Shown: positions 33,001 through 42,500 of the stretch, piece after piece | Layout of the letters: each line of letters begins with the position of its first letter | Numbering within the stretch: the first letter of the stretch is position 1 | Origin: Flavobacterium xueshanense | GTDB lineage: Bacteria > Bacteroidota > Bacteroidia > Flavobacteriales > Flavobacteriaceae | Length of the DNA stretch: 64,000 bases | Assembly (NCBI RefSeq): GCF_900112975.1 | Contig: NZ_FONQ01000002.1 | Coordinates: 1-64,000 of the forward strand | Reading direction: 5' to 3' | Notes under the pieces: generated by a model | Told to the model about the DNA's origin: nothing | Database searches by the model: none | What the model saw: the letters and a program-made list of their open reading frames with translations, nothing else | Made by a program: the position numbers and the translations under genes

Positions 33001-34545
33001 ACGATAGCCGCGACCGCGACCAATAGGTGTAGTTTGTTTTTCGCCATCACGCACACAAAGTAAAATATCGTGCGCATTTGAATTTTCCTTGTCTATATAA
33101 AAGGTGTTATTTGTCGCAACAATTTTGACATCGTGCTTTCTTGCCAATGAAATTAAAGATGCATTCACCCGATTTTCATCTTCCTGATTGTGACGCATCA
33201 CTTCAATATAGAAATCTTCCTTGAATTCATTTTTCCACCAAATCAAGGCTTCTTCGGCTTGGTTTTCACCAATATTTAAAATCTTATTTGGGATTTCACC
33301 ATAAAGATTCCCAGATAAAACAATAATATCTTCTTTAAATTCCTGAATGACTTTCCTGTCGATTCTAGGCACATAATAAAAACCTTCAGTATAAGCAATG
33401 GAAGACATTTTAGCCAAATTGTGATAGCCTTTTTTGGTCTTCGCCAAAAGTACTATTTGGTATCCATTGTCTTTTACTTTTTTGTTTTTATGGTCTTCAC
33501 ACACAAAAAATTCACAACCTACAATTGGTTTCATCGGAACTTCGGTAGGCTCTTCACCATTTTCGATTGCTGCTTTATTCTTGGCTTCAGCCGCTTTATT
33601 GTGGTATAAAATATCACGAACAAAATGAAAAGCACCCATCAAATTCGCATGATCGGTCATGGCCACCGCAGGCATTTTTTGCTGTGCCGCCGCTTTTACC
33701 AATGCCGCAATACTAATGGTAGATTGCAACACCGAGAACTGCGTATGATTGTGCAAATGCACGAAGGGCGCATCTACAAGTACTTTTTTATTCTCAGAAA
33801 GCGCTGCTCTTGAAACGGCCGGCGCTTGTTTTTCGCCAAACTGCTGACGGATTTTATCCGAAGCTTCCTTAAGATTAATATGTTTTAAACCAATGAGTTT
33901 AATCTCGCTTGGGTTCTTATTTTGAAAATCTTGAAAATAACTGACTGGAACATCGAGTTCCTCTTTTGTAAAAACATCACGACGAATTAACTCCAAGAAA
34001 CAACGCGTAGTTGCCTCGACATCGGCAGTCGCGTTGTGCGCTTCGCCAAAAGGTTTATTAAAAAGATAACTATGTAATTCCGTTAAGGTTGGCAATTTAA
34101 ATTTTCCACCTCGCCCACCTGGCAATTTTAATAAGGAAGCGGTAACTTCAGTACAGGTATCCAAAATTGGCATGGAACTCATTTGGCTTTCAATGCCCAT
34201 TCTATAAAACTCACAACCCATAATATTGATGTCAAAACCTAAATTCTGACCAACAATGAATTTGGCTTTGCCTAATGCGATATTGAATTTTTCTAAAACT
34301 TCGGTTAACGAAATCCCATCAGCTTCTGCCAATTCAGTAGAAATACCGTGAATTCGTTCCGCGTCATACGGAATATTGAAACCTTCGGGCTTGACCAAAT
34401 AGTCTTGATGCTCGATGAGTTTTCCCATATCGTCATGCAACTGCCAAGCGATTTGAATACAGCGTGGCCAGTTGTCCGTATCAGAAATAGGTGCGCCCCA
34501 ACGTTTTGGTAATCCTGTAGTTTCGGTATCGAATATTAAGTACAT
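30001..34545 (-). CDS. dnaE: DNA polymerase III alpha subunit with N-terminal 3'-5' exonuclease
   Basis: About 1514 residues from the ATG at 34545 (MYLIFDTETTG), which fits the exonuclease fold; a TTG 39 bp upstream gives an unlikely extension. Domains in order: DnaQ-like DEDD exonuclease (FDTETTG; HNATADVEATTRCF near 180), PHP domain (FVHLHNHTQFSVLQSTISIA near 265), palm with the catalytic aspartates in VSLPDIDIDFDDEGR, fingers (AGLLKMDFLGLKTLTLIKDT, EQVMLLSQKLADFSKGDAD), and an OB-fold-like region with a C-terminal tail. The fusion combines polymerase and proofreading in one chain. Transcribed alone, divergent from the leu operon. Confidence 0.95.
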   Translation of the reverse strand: MYLIFDTETTGLPKRWGAPISDTDNWPRCIQIAWQLHDDMGKLIEHQDYLVKPEGFNIPYDAERIHGISTELAEADGISLTEVLEKFNIALGKAKFIVGQNLGFDINIMGCEFYRMGIESQMSSMPILDTCTEVTASLLKLPGGRGGKFKLPTLTELHSYLFNKPFGEAHNATADVEATTRCFLELIRRDVFTKEELDVPVSYFQDFQNKNPSEIKLIGLKHINLKEASDKIRQQFGEKQAPAVSRAALSENKKVLVDAPFVHLHNHTQFSVLQSTISIAALVKAAAQQKMPAVAMTDHANLMGAFHFVRDILYHNKAAEAKNKAAIENGEEPTEVPMKPIVGCEFFVCEDHKNKKVKDNGYQIVLLAKTKKGYHNLAKMSSIAYTEGFYYVPRIDRKVIQEFKEDIIVLSGNLYGEIPNKILNIGENQAEEALIWWKNEFKEDFYIEVMRHNQEDENRVNASLISLARKHDVKIVATNNTFYIDKENSNAHDILLCVRDGEKQTTPIGRGRGYRYGLPNQEYYFKSGDEMKQLFANLPEAISNISEIVDKIEIFDLAREVLLPKFEIPVEFNNPEDAVDGGVRGENAYLRHLTFEGANRRYPVITEEIQERLDFELLTISNSGYPGYFLIVQDLIAEARSMGVSVGPGRGSAAGSVVAYCLKITNIDPLMYNLLFERFLNPDRVSLPDIDIDFDDEGRSSVMDYVIRKYGSKQVAQIITYGKMATKSAIRDTARVLDLPLFEADRIAKLIPGMMPSKWNLARFLNEKEDVIKKAVRPEEYDKIKELIGLANEDDLGGETIQQAKVLEGNLRNTGIHACGVIITPSDITDFVPVATAKDSDLYVTQFDNSVVESAGLLKMDFLGLKTLTLIKDTVKLVKYRSGIDLNPDEFPIDDLKTYELFQRGETVGIFQYESPGMQKYMKELKPTVFPDLIAMNALYRPGPIAYIPSFVKRKNGEEEIIYDLDACEELLKDTYGITVYQEQVMLLSQKLADFSKGDADVLRKAMGKKQKDVLDKMKPKFISQAAAKGHAEDKLEKIWKDWEAFAEYAFNKSHSTCYAWIAYQTAYLKANYPAEYMAAVLSNNMSDIKQVSFFMEECKRMGLQVLGPDVNESFYKFTVNDDYAVRFGMGAVKGVGSGAVATIVENRKDGRYKSIFDLTKRIDLRAANKKALENLVLAGGFDSFLGTTRAQYFHDDGDGITFYEKAIRYGSKYQENENSSQVSLFGDSSDVQIAEPVVPPCEDWSTMEKLAKEKEVVGIYISGHPLDDYKFEMKHFCNAKLEALRQMELHLNKNLAFGGIINNVQHRVAKNGKGWGMFTLEGYDESYEFRIFGEEYLKFRHFFIQNNFTFMKVLVKEGWTDRETGKKGEPRLQFVEVKQLQDVLETFARKLIVLLNIKDLETDFIHKLSHLFQENKGDNTVSFEIMELEKTKRLVAVAPVGIENDEVAFIDDNEDSEMEALEIPETETLAKVEEVEEIKVVTKLTMPSRKLKIKISNELLVELEKMQVNFKLN

Positions 34546-35186
34546 ATCTGGAAATGAAGTGTTTGTAATTTTAAAAAATCGCAAAAAATGAATTTCAAAT
34601 TTAGTTTTTTTTAGACAAGAATAGTAGCTAAGTTATCAACAAAACCAAATTTATTTCCGTGGACTATTCTCTTATTAAAACTACAATCACTTTCAATAAA
34701 TCATCTTGGTAGTATCTTGTTAAAAAGATAAAAAGAGTCCTTATTGATTTTTTGGACGTCGTAGTATTTCATCAAAAAAAAACAATGAAATACGGCTAAA
34801 AAATATGCCTTTTAGTAATAAAATCATGTTTAAAAACAACTTCAACTAAAGTCAAATATTAAATTTAAAATTAAAAAAAAGTCAATTTTAATTCTATTTA
34901 ATTAAATATTCATAAATCTAATAGCTTTTTATAAGCATATTGTAACAATTCGATAAATATAAAAAACCGCCGAAAATTGATTTTTTATTATTTCTAAATA
35001 AAAAACTTCGCTACTAAAAAAGAAGTTTGAAATCCAAAAATCAGTAAAGAAATATCCTAATACGGTTTTGGGTATCGTATATAATGAAATATTAAAAAAT
35101 AAAGACTTGATTCTTTTTTTAGTTTTGCTTTCATTGTTATCATCTTAGTCAACTTGGCTACAAAAAATACATTAAAACATATTAAA
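34546..35186. other. Long AT-rich intergenic region upstream of leuC
   Basis: About 640 bp between the divergent dnaE and leuC starts. It contains a strong hairpin (GTATTTCAT, 12-nt loop, ATGAAATAC at 34764-34793) and a weaker one (AAACTTC/GAAGTTT near 35005-35032). A TAGTTTTG -7-like box lies near 35120, but no TTG stands at the right distance. No Leu-rich leader peptide was found. Confidence 0.4.
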
Positions 35187-36581
35187 ATGAGTACTACATT
35201 ATTTGACAAAGTATGGGATTCGCATGTTGTGCGTAAAATTGAAGATGGACCAGACGTGTTTTTTATTGACCGTCATTTCATCCATGAAGTTACTAGTCCT
35301 GTAGCTTTTTTAGGTTTAAAAGAAAGAGGAATTTCAGTGTTATATCCAGAGCGTACTTTTGCTACTGCCGATCACAATACCCCAACTATAAATCAACATT
35401 TACCAGTTCAAGATGCATTATCTGCTAATCAATTAAAAGCATTGGAAGACAACGCAGCAGAATATGGTATTTCTCACTGGGGATTAGGTCACCAAAAAAA
35501 TGGTATCGTTCACGTGGTAGGTCCTGAAAACGGAATTACATTACCTGGCGCCACTATTGTTTGTGGAGATTCTCATACTTCTACTCATGGGGCTTTTGGT
35601 GCTATTGCTTTTGGTATCGGAACTTCGGAGGTAGAAATGGTGATGGCTACACAATGTATCATGCAGCCAAAACCAAAGAAAATGCGCATCAACGTAAATG
35701 GTGAATTAAGCAAAGGAGTGGGTCCAAAAGATGTTGCACTTTATATTATTTCTCAATTAACTACTTCTGGAGGCACAGGATATTTTGCGGAATATGCAGG
35801 AGATGTTTTTGAAAACATGTCTATGGAAGGTCGTATGACCGTTTGTAACTTGAGTATCGAAATGGGTGCTCGTGGCGGTATGATTGCTCCGGACCAAAAA
35901 ACATTTGATTTCTTAGAAGGGCGATTATACGCTCCAAAAGGCGAAGCTTGGGACAAAGCGGTAGCGTATTGGAAAACATTAAAAACAGATGCTGATGCTG
36001 TTTTTGATACCGAATTAAATATCAATGCATCAGACATTGAACCAATGATTACGTATGGTACGAATCCTGGAATGGGAATTGGCATCTCAAAAAATATCCC
36101 TAATGCCAACCAAGTAGAAGGTGGCGCCGAAACATATAAAAAATCTTTAGCCTACATGGGCTTTGAAGAAAATGATGTAATGATTGGCAAACCAATTGAT
36201 TTTGTTTTCCTAGGAAGTTGTACCAATGGTAGAATAGAAGATTTCAGAGCTTTTACAGAAATTGTAAAAGGCAGAAAAAAAGCCGACAATGTTACCGCTT
36301 GGTTAGTTCCAGGTTCGCATGTTGTAGAGGCGCAGATTATAGAAGAAGGTCTTTTAGACATACTTACCGAAGCTGGTTTCGTATTGCGTCAGCCCGGTTG
36401 TTCAGCTTGTTTGGCCATGAACGATGACAAAGTGCCAGCTGGGAAATATGCGGTCAGTACTTCAAACAGGAATTTCGAAGGTCGTCAAGGTCCCGGTTCA
36501 AGAACATTATTGGCGAGTCCAATTATGGCCGCTGCCGCTGCAGTTACTGGAGTACTGACAGATCCTAGAAATTTATTCTAG
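35187..36581 (+). CDS. leuC: 3-isopropylmalate dehydratase large subunit
   Basis: 464 residues from the ATG at 35187 ([15 protein letters not shown]); an upstream TTG in frame is not needed. Aconitase fold with the three 4Fe-4S cysteines in [14 protein letters not shown] and [11 protein letters not shown], plus [20 protein letters not shown]. With LeuD it isomerises 2- to 3-isopropylmalate in leucine synthesis. First gene of leuC-leuD-leuA-leuB. Confidence 0.96.
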   Translation: MSTTLFDKVWDSHVVRKIEDGPDVFFIDRHFIHEVTSPVAFLGLKERGISVLYPERTFATADHNTPTINQHLPVQDALSANQLKALEDNAAEYGISHWGLGHQKNGIVHVVGPENGITLPGATIVCGDSHTSTHGAFGAIAFGIGTSEVEMVMATQCIMQPKPKKMRINVNGELSKGVGPKDVALYIISQLTTSGGTGYFAEYAGDVFENMSMEGRMTVCNLSIEMGARGGMIAPDQKTFDFLEGRLYAPKGEAWDKAVAYWKTLKTDADAVFDTELNINASDIEPMITYGTNPGMGIGISKNIPNANQVEGGAETYKKSLAYMGFEENDVMIGKPIDFVFLGSCTNGRIEDFRAFTEIVKGRKKADNVTAWLVPGSHVVEAQIIEEGLLDILTEAGFVLRQPGCSACLAMNDDKVPAGKYAVSTSNRNFEGRQGPGSRTLLASPIMAAAAAVTGVLTDPRNLF

Positions 36582-36703
36582 TTGAACGTCGATTGCAATA
36601 GCAATAACAATATCAAAAATTAATAAAATCTTTTAGTTTTTACGATTCTGTTTTCTAAACAAGAAACCTGAAATCTAAAACCTAAAACTTGAAACCTAAA
36701 AAA

Positions 36704-37300
36704 ATGGCATACGATAAATTTAACATTCTTACGAGTAGCGCAGTGCCGTTACCGATAGAAAATGTAGATACTGATCAAATCATTCCTGCGCGTTTCTTAA
36801 AAGCAACTGAACGTGTTGGTTTTGGCGATAACCTTTTCCGTGACTGGAGATACAATGGAGATGACACACCAAAAGCAGATTTCGTGTTGAATGACTCAAC
36901 TCATAGCGGAAAAATATTAGTAGGCGGAAAAAACTTTGGTTCAGGTTCTTCCAGAGAACACGCAGCTTGGGCAGTTTACGATTACGGATTTCGTGCAGTT
37001 GTTTCCAGTTTTTTTGCAGATATTTTTAAAGGAAATTGCTTGAATATTGGTGTTTTACCGGTACAAGTTACTCCAGAATTTGCAGAAACCATCTTTAATG
37101 CTATTGGAGCTGATCCAAAAACAGAACTGGAAATAAATCTTCCGGAACAGACCATTACGCTAAAAGCAACGGGTCAAAAAGAATCTTTTGAAATCTCTGG
37201 ATACAAAAAAGACAATATGATTAATGGTTTTGATGATATTGACTATTTACAAAACATCAAAGAAGAAATTGTTGGATTTGCCAATAAACTTCCTTATTAA
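36704..37300 (+). CDS. leuD: 3-isopropylmalate dehydratase small subunit
   Basis: 198 residues from the ATG at 36704 (MAYDKFNILTSSAVPLPIEN); an in-frame TTG 15 bp upstream is less likely. Small-subunit signature VDTDQIIPARFLKAT and GGKNFGSGSSREHAAWAVYD. Forms the heteromeric dehydratase with LeuC. It follows leuC after 122 bp, unusually far for interacting subunits. Confidence 0.96.
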   Translation: MAYDKFNILTSSAVPLPIENVDTDQIIPARFLKATERVGFGDNLFRDWRYNGDDTPKADFVLNDSTHSGKILVGGKNFGSGSSREHAAWAVYDYGFRAVVSSFFADIFKGNCLNIGVLPVQVTPEFAETIFNAIGADPKTELEINLPEQTITLKATGQKESFEISGYKKDNMINGFDDIDYLQNIKEEIVGFANKLPY

Positions 37301-37430
37301 AACTATTCTTAAAAAATACGCAGATATTGAACATTCTTTTTTAAGGTTTACTTCAATAACTGTTTTTAATATTTTATAAAAGCAGAATTCCGATTCATAA
37401 AATCGAAACCGTTTTAGCATCAAATTTAAA

Positions 37431-38957
37431 ATGAAAAAAAGAAAGATTGAAATAATGGATACAACGCTTCGTGATGGTGAACAAACCTCAGGAGTATCAT
37501 TTTCTGCTGCAGAAAAACTAACCATTGCGCAATTGTTGTTGGAAGAATTAAATATTGATAGAATCGAAATTGCTTCGGCAAGAGTGAGTGAAGGAGAATT
37601 TCAAGGCGTAAAAGGGATCATGTCATGGGCTTCAGAAAAAGGATATAGTAACCGAATTGAAGTCTTAACTTTTGTCGACGGCGGACTTTCTATTGAATGG
37701 ATGAAAAATACTGGTGCAAAGGTGCAGAATTTATTGACTAAAGGATCTTTGAATCATTTAACACATCAGTTAAAAAAAACACCCGAACAACATTTTACAG
37801 AGATTGCTCAATCCATTGCTTTGGCTCAGGAAAATAATATTGAAACAAATGTTTATCTTGAAGATTGGAGCAACGGAATGCGTAATTCACCAGAATATGT
37901 ATTCCAATATCTGGACTTTTTAACCAAACAACCTATCAAAAGAGTATTACTACCGGACACACTGGGCGTTTTAATACCTTCTGAAACTTTTGACTTTATT
38001 TCGAAAATTGTAACGAGATACCCTGATACTCATTTTGATTTTCATGCGCATAATGATTATGATTTAAGCATTGCCAATGTCATGGAAGCAGTAAAAGCCG
38101 GAATTCAAGGACTTCACGTAACCGTAAACGGAATGGGAGAACGCGCCGGAAATGCACCACTCGAAAGTACTGTTGCTGTAATTAATGACTTTTTTCAACA
38201 AATAGAAATCGGTGTAAAAGAATCTTCATTATATTCTGTGAGTAAATTAGTAGAAACTTTTACCGGTTATAGAATTCCTGCTAACAAACCTATTGTAGGT
38301 GACAACGTGTTTACGCAAACTGCAGGTATTCATGCCGACGGAGATAATAAAAACAACTTATATTTTAATGATTTACTTCCGGAACGTTTTGGCAGAACGA
38401 GAAAATATGCATTAGGAAAAACATCTGGAAAAGCTAATATTGAAAAAAACCTTCAGGAATTAGGTTTAAAATTAAATCCTCACGACTTAAAATTAGTCAC
38501 CCAACGCATCATTGAATTGGGCGACAAAAAAGAAACTGTTACCAAAGAAGATTTGCCTTACATTATCTCTGATGTTTTGGACAGCCAAACCTATCAGGAA
38601 AAAGTTGTTGTCGAGTCCTATATATTATCTCATGCAAAAGGAATGCGTCCATCAACTACTTTATCTTTAAAAATAGATGGTGAAATCATTGAAGAGCATG
38701 CGCAAGGTGATGGTCAATTTGATGCTTTTATGAATGCATTGGCAAAAATATACAAAAGCAAAAATTTAGAATTGCCTAAATTGATCGATTACGCTGTACG
38801 AATTCCGCCGGGAAGTAGTTCTGATGCATTATGCGAAACCATAATCACCTGGACAAATAATGAAAAAGAATTTAAAACCAGAGGATTAGATTCAGACCAA
38901 ACGGTTGCCGCAATTATAGCAACCCAGAAAATGTTGAATGTGGTTGCAGCCCAATAA
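37431..38957 (+). CDS. leuA: 2-isopropylmalate synthase family protein
   Basis: 508 residues. HMGL-like catalytic domain with MDTTLRDGEQTSGVSFSA (metal-binding Asp), FDFHAHNDYDLSIANVMEAV (metal His pair) and GMGERAGNAPLESTV, then a C-terminal LeuA-type regulatory (dimer) domain from about residue 360. Position between leuD and leuB argues for isopropylmalate synthesis; the citramalate synthase (CimA) subfamily shares these motifs and cannot be excluded. Confidence 0.85.
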   Translation: MKKRKIEIMDTTLRDGEQTSGVSFSAAEKLTIAQLLLEELNIDRIEIASARVSEGEFQGVKGIMSWASEKGYSNRIEVLTFVDGGLSIEWMKNTGAKVQNLLTKGSLNHLTHQLKKTPEQHFTEIAQSIALAQENNIETNVYLEDWSNGMRNSPEYVFQYLDFLTKQPIKRVLLPDTLGVLIPSETFDFISKIVTRYPDTHFDFHAHNDYDLSIANVMEAVKAGIQGLHVTVNGMGERAGNAPLESTVAVINDFFQQIEIGVKESSLYSVSKLVETFTGYRIPANKPIVGDNVFTQTAGIHADGDNKNNLYFNDLLPERFGRTRKYALGKTSGKANIEKNLQELGLKLNPHDLKLVTQRIIELGDKKETVTKEDLPYIISDVLDSQTYQEKVVVESYILSHAKGMRPSTTLSLKIDGEIIEEHAQGDGQFDAFMNALAKIYKSKNLELPKLIDYAVRIPPGSSSDALCETIITWTNNEKEFKTRGLDSDQTVAAIIATQKMLNVVAAQ

Positions 38958-38990
38958 TAAATAGAAATACATTAATATAAAATAGATCTA

Positions 38991-40052
38991 ATGAAATTAA
39001 CCATAGCCCTTTTAGCCGGAGACGGAATTGGACCCGAAGTAATCAGTGAAGCTGTAAAAGTTTCGGATGCTATTGCACAAAAATTTAACCATGAAATCAC
39101 TTGGACTCCTGCACTTACTGGAGCTTGTGCCATTGATGCCGTTGGAGTTCCTTATCCTGACGAAACACATGAAATTTGCATGAAAGCAGATGCTGTTTTG
39201 TTTGGAGCCATTGGGCATCCAAAATATGATAACGACCCAACGGCACCCGTTCGCCCAGAGCAAGGATTATTATTGATGCGTAAAAAATTAGGTTTGTTTG
39301 CCAATATTCGTCCAACGTTTACTTTTCCTTCATTGATCGACAATTCTCCATTAAAAAGAGAGCGTATCGAAGGAACTGATTTGGTTTTTTTAAGAGAATT
39401 AACCGGAGGAATTTATTTTGGAGAAAAAGGAAGAAAAGACGATGGCGAAACTGCATTTGACACCTGTACTTATACCAGACCTGAAGTACAACGTTTAGCC
39501 AAGAAAGGTTTTGAATTGGCGATGACTCGAACTAAAAAACTATGCTGTGTGGACAAGGCCAATGTAATGGAAACTTCCCGATTGTGGAGAGAAACTGTAC
39601 AAGCTATGGAAAAAGACTATCCTGAGGTAACAGTAAGTTATGAATTTGTTGATGCGGTTGCAATGCGTTTGGTACAATGGCCTAATTCCTATGACGTCTT
39701 AATTACTGAAAACTTATTTGGAGATATTTTAACGGATGAAGCTTCAGTAATATCAGGTTCTATGGGCTTGATGCCATCAGCATCTGTCGGAGAACACACT
39801 TCATTGTACGAACCTATTCACGGATCTTATCCACAAGCGACAGGTTTAAATATCGCTAATCCATTAGCGACGGTATTATCAGCAGCGATGATGTTTGAAG
39901 ATGCTTTTGGATTAAAAGAAGAAGCAGAAGATATTAGAGCAGTAGTTAACAAATCATTAGAGCAAGGAATTGTAACTGAAGATTTAGTGGTAAAGGGAGG
40001 TAAAGCGTATAAAACGAGTGAAGTTGGTGACTGGTTGGTTGCTAATCTATAA
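38991..40052 (+). CDS. leuB: 3-isopropylmalate dehydrogenase
   Basis: 353 residues. Decarboxylating dehydrogenase fold: LLAGDGIGPEVISEAVKVSD, RELTGGIYFGEKGRKDDGE, the catalytic CCVDKANVMETSRLWRE, and NAD-binding TENLFGDILTDEASVISGSM with EPIHGSYPQATGLNIANPLA. Last gene of the leu operon; a palindrome and a bidirectional terminator follow. Confidence 0.97.
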   Translation: MKLTIALLAGDGIGPEVISEAVKVSDAIAQKFNHEITWTPALTGACAIDAVGVPYPDETHEICMKADAVLFGAIGHPKYDNDPTAPVRPEQGLLLMRKKLGLFANIRPTFTFPSLIDNSPLKRERIEGTDLVFLRELTGGIYFGEKGRKDDGETAFDTCTYTRPEVQRLAKKGFELAMTRTKKLCCVDKANVMETSRLWRETVQAMEKDYPEVTVSYEFVDAVAMRLVQWPNSYDVLITENLFGDILTDEASVISGSMGLMPSASVGEHTSLYEPIHGSYPQATGLNIANPLATVLSAAMMFEDAFGLKEEAEDIRAVVNKSLEQGIVTEDLVVKGGKAYKTSEVGDWLVANL

Positions 40053-40066
40053 AAAAATGTAGGTAG

Positions 40067-40093
40067 TAGAGACGCACTGCAGTGTGTCTCTAC
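40067..40093. repeat. GTAGAGAC palindrome after leuB
   Basis: GTAGAGACGCAC/GTGTGTCTCTAC arms around CTGCAG, with one mismatch. This looks like a member of the GTAGAGACGC repeat family seen in many bacterial intergenic regions (general familiarity). Confidence 0.6.
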
Positions 40094-40104
40094 CGTATCC
40101 AAAC

Positions 40105-40139
40105 AAAAAAGGTGTCAATTTTCATTGACACCTTTTTTT
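40105..40139. terminator. Bidirectional terminator between leuB and the RRM gene
   Basis: AAGGTGTCAA/TTGACACCTT stem, 6-nt loop, with a T run on either strand; it serves the convergent genes on both sides. Confidence 0.85.
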
Positions 40140-40156
40140 ATAACTAGAAAAAAATA

Positions 40157-40519
40157 TTAATATCCTCCTCTGTTTCCACCACCACGGTTTTCTCCACCAC
40201 GGCTGTTTCCACCACCATAACCACCGCGTGAATCTCCACCACGACTGTTATTGTTAAAACTTCTTCTTTCACCTTCTGGCTTAGGCTCAGATTTGTTTAC
40301 TACTATCGCACGTCCTTGAACGGTTGCTCCGTTCAATTCGTCAATTGCTTTTTGAGCTTCGTCATCATTTGGCATCTCAACAAAACCAAATCCTTTACTT
40401 CTTCCAGTAAATTTATCAGTAATAATTTTAACTGAATCAACTGCTCCGTAAGCCTCGAAAGACTCTCTTAAATCTGCTTCCTCAATACTGAATGGAAGGC
40501 TTCCAACAAAAATATTCAT
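40157..40519 (-). CDS. RRM-type RNA-binding protein with glycine-rich tail
   Basis: 120 residues. One RNA recognition motif: RNP2 MNIFVGSLPF and RNP1 RSKGFGFVEM, with IDELNGATVQGRAIVVNKSE. The C-terminus (about 85-120) is an RGG-like tail (NSRGGDSRGGYGGGNSRGG). Such small RRM proteins of Bacteroidota and cyanobacteria are often cold- or stress-regulated RNA chaperones. Monocistronic. Confidence 0.92.
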   Translation of the reverse strand: MNIFVGSLPFSIEEADLRESFEAYGAVDSVKIITDKFTGRSKGFGFVEMPNDDEAQKAIDELNGATVQGRAIVVNKSEPKPEGERRSFNNNSRGGDSRGGYGGGNSRGGENRGGGNRGGY

Positions 40520-40672
40520 ATGTACTTATTTAAATAATACAACAAATGTACTGCATTTTTTTTCTAATCTACTATATATTAGCTTATTTATGTTTTTATT
40601 TTAAATTCAAAAACAAAATCAATCTAATAAAATATCTAACTTATGTGATTTAAGAATGCAAATTGCAATCAT

Positions 40673-41152
40673 TTATGGGACTTGCAAACTTACCGGTACC
40701 TTATAAAAAACACCTTGCTGAAAATTCAAAATATCACCTCCTGAAGGATTACCATCTACGTTCTCTGCTTTAAATTTGAATGTCCCTGATATGGTATTAT
40801 CCACATTATCATATTCATTTATTACAATTTCACCGTTACCAATGCCAATCCCAGTTGCAAATGAAATTTCAACATTACCATTTGTCAGTACATAAACAGC
40901 TGTTTTGGAACTGCTGGTGCCCAAAGGATATTTTTGAGCTTTTGTAGAAGTTGTTCTTAAAGTCAAAATCTCACCTCCGGTATATCCTTCGATTATTAAA
41001 GATCCATCAGCGGCCAAAAAAGCTTTAGAGTCCACTGCTCTCCAAAACATATTATCTTTCATTCCTTGAAAAGAAGGGTTGTTGAAACTAATGTCTTCCT
41101 CGCAAGAAATTAGAGAAAAAACTACCATCAGAAATATTAAATATTTTTTCAT
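40673..41152 (-). CDS. Lipoprotein of unknown function (DUF6252-like)
   Basis: About 159 residues from the ATG at 41152: MKKYLIFLMVVFSLISCEED has a lipobox (LISC) with acidic residues after Cys, a surface-export-like signal in Bacteroidota. A beta-rich mature domain (FWRAVDSKAFLAADGSLIIE, GEIVINEYDNVDNTISGTFK) resembles DUF6252-type lipoproteins. Function unknown. Confidence 0.75.
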   Translation of the reverse strand: MKKYLIFLMVVFSLISCEEDISFNNPSFQGMKDNMFWRAVDSKAFLAADGSLIIEGYTGGEILTLRTTSTKAQKYPLGTSSSKTAVYVLTNGNVEISFATGIGIGNGEIVINEYDNVDNTISGTFKFKAENVDGNPSGGDILNFQQGVFYKVPVSLQVP

Positions 41153-41352
41153 AAAAAAGTGCTTTTGAACAAACAAAAATAATGTATTAATGCTTAAAAA
41201 AATAGAACCCCAACCAAAAAACCAACCAAAATTATACTTAATCCACTCTAGTTCATTAAATTATTATTCGAATTAGCAATTATCAATAAAAGATGTATCT
41301 TTGCACCCTTAATTAATCGAGGTCGAGTACCTCAAAATTTAATCATAAGATT

Positions 41353-41913
41353 ATGTCAGTAAAAATTAGATTACAAAGACACGGTAAAAAAGGAAAACCT
41401 TTTTACTGGGTTGTAGCGGCAGATGCGCGCTCAAAAAGAGATGGTAAATACCTAGAGAAAATTGGTACTTACAATCCAAACACAAACCCAGCAACTATCG
41501 ACTTAAACCTTGATAGCGCAGTAAAATGGTTGCACAATGGTGCTCAACCAACTGATACTGCAAAAGCAATTCTTTCTTACAAAGGAGCTTTATTGAAACA
41601 TCACCTTGATGGTGGTATCCGTAAAGGAGCTTTAACTCAAGAACAAGCTGATGCAAAACTAGCGGATTGGTTAGATGCAAAATCTGGAAAAGTTGATGCT
41701 AAAAAAGAAGGTTTAACTAAAGCACAAGCTGATGTTAAAGTTAAAGCTTTCAAAGCAGAACAAGATGTTAACGCTAAACGTTTAGCTGCAGCTGCTCAAG
41801 CAGAAGCGGATGCTATCGCTGCTGCAACTCCAGCTGTTGAAGAAGAAGTTGCTGAAGTCGAAGCTGAAGAAGCTCCTGCTGAAGAAGAAAATAACAAAAC
41901 AACTGAAGCATAA
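41353..41913 (+). CDS. rpsP: 30S ribosomal protein S16 with long C-terminal extension
   Basis: 186 residues; the conserved S16 core is the first about 85 (MSVKIRLQRHGKKGKPFYWV, KIGTYNPNT, WLHNGAQPTDTAKAIL). The rest is an Ala/Glu/Lys-rich extension ending in EEEVAEVEAEEAPAEE, commonly seen in Bacteroidota S16. A TATCTTTG -7-like box lies at 41296-41303. Cotranscribed with rimM, which follows after 15 bp. Confidence 0.96.
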   Translation: MSVKIRLQRHGKKGKPFYWVVAADARSKRDGKYLEKIGTYNPNTNPATIDLNLDSAVKWLHNGAQPTDTAKAILSYKGALLKHHLDGGIRKGALTQEQADAKLADWLDAKSGKVDAKKEGLTKAQADVKVKAFKAEQDVNAKRLAAAAQAEADAIAAATPAVEEEVAEVEAEEAPAEEENNKTTEA

Positions 41914-41928
41914 TTTTAGAAGGCGAAC

Positions 41929-42453
41929 ATGCGTAAAGAAGATTGTTTCTATTTAGGTAAAATCGCTAAAAAATTTAGTTTCAAAGGAGAAGTTCTTGCC
42001 TATTTAGACACGGACGAACCTGAGTTATACGAAAACTTGGAATCAGTGTTTGTTGAATGCAGCAAACACTTGGTTCCATTTTTTATTGAAAGCAGTTCAT
42101 TGCATAAAAACGATTTTCTCCGAATTCGTTTTGAAGACATGAACACCGAAGAAGATGCCGATGCCATTATAGGAAACGCTATATATCTTCCTTTAAATAT
42201 GTTGCCAAAACTAACCGGTAACAAATTCTATTTCCATGAAGTAATTGGTTTTGAAGTTGAAGACAAACGCCTTGGTGTTGTCGGGAAAATTCAATCCGTG
42301 AATGATACTACTTCCCAACCTCTTTTTGAAGTTTTAAACGGCGAAGTAGAAATTCTTATTCCAATGATTGACCATTTCCTTGTAAAAATTGACCGGGAAA
42401 ACAAGAAAGTAATCATGGATCTACCAGAAGGACTTATTGAAATGTACCTATAG
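41929..42453 (+). CDS. rimM: Ribosome maturation factor RimM
   Basis: 174 residues: N-terminal RimM domain (DCFYLGKIAKKFSFKGEVLA) and PRC-barrel-like C-terminus (FYFHEVIGFEVEDKRLGVVG, LIPMIDHFLVKIDRENKKVI, MDLPEGLIEMYL). Assists 30S maturation through S19; the rpsP-rimM order is widely conserved. Confidence 0.95.
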   Translation: MRKEDCFYLGKIAKKFSFKGEVLAYLDTDEPELYENLESVFVECSKHLVPFFIESSSLHKNDFLRIRFEDMNTEEDADAIIGNAIYLPLNMLPKLTGNKFYFHEVIGFEVEDKRLGVVGKIQSVNDTTSQPLFEVLNGEVEILIPMIDHFLVKIDRENKKVIMDLPEGLIEMYL

Positions 42454-42500
42454 AAAAAGTGTTCAGTATTCAGTCGCAGTGTTCAGTTGCTAAAAAATCT

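Noticed and set aside
34820..34850. Short peptide MFKNNFN upstream of leuC as attenuation leader
   Set aside because: It has no leucine codons and lies over 300 bp from leuC; no support as a leader peptide.
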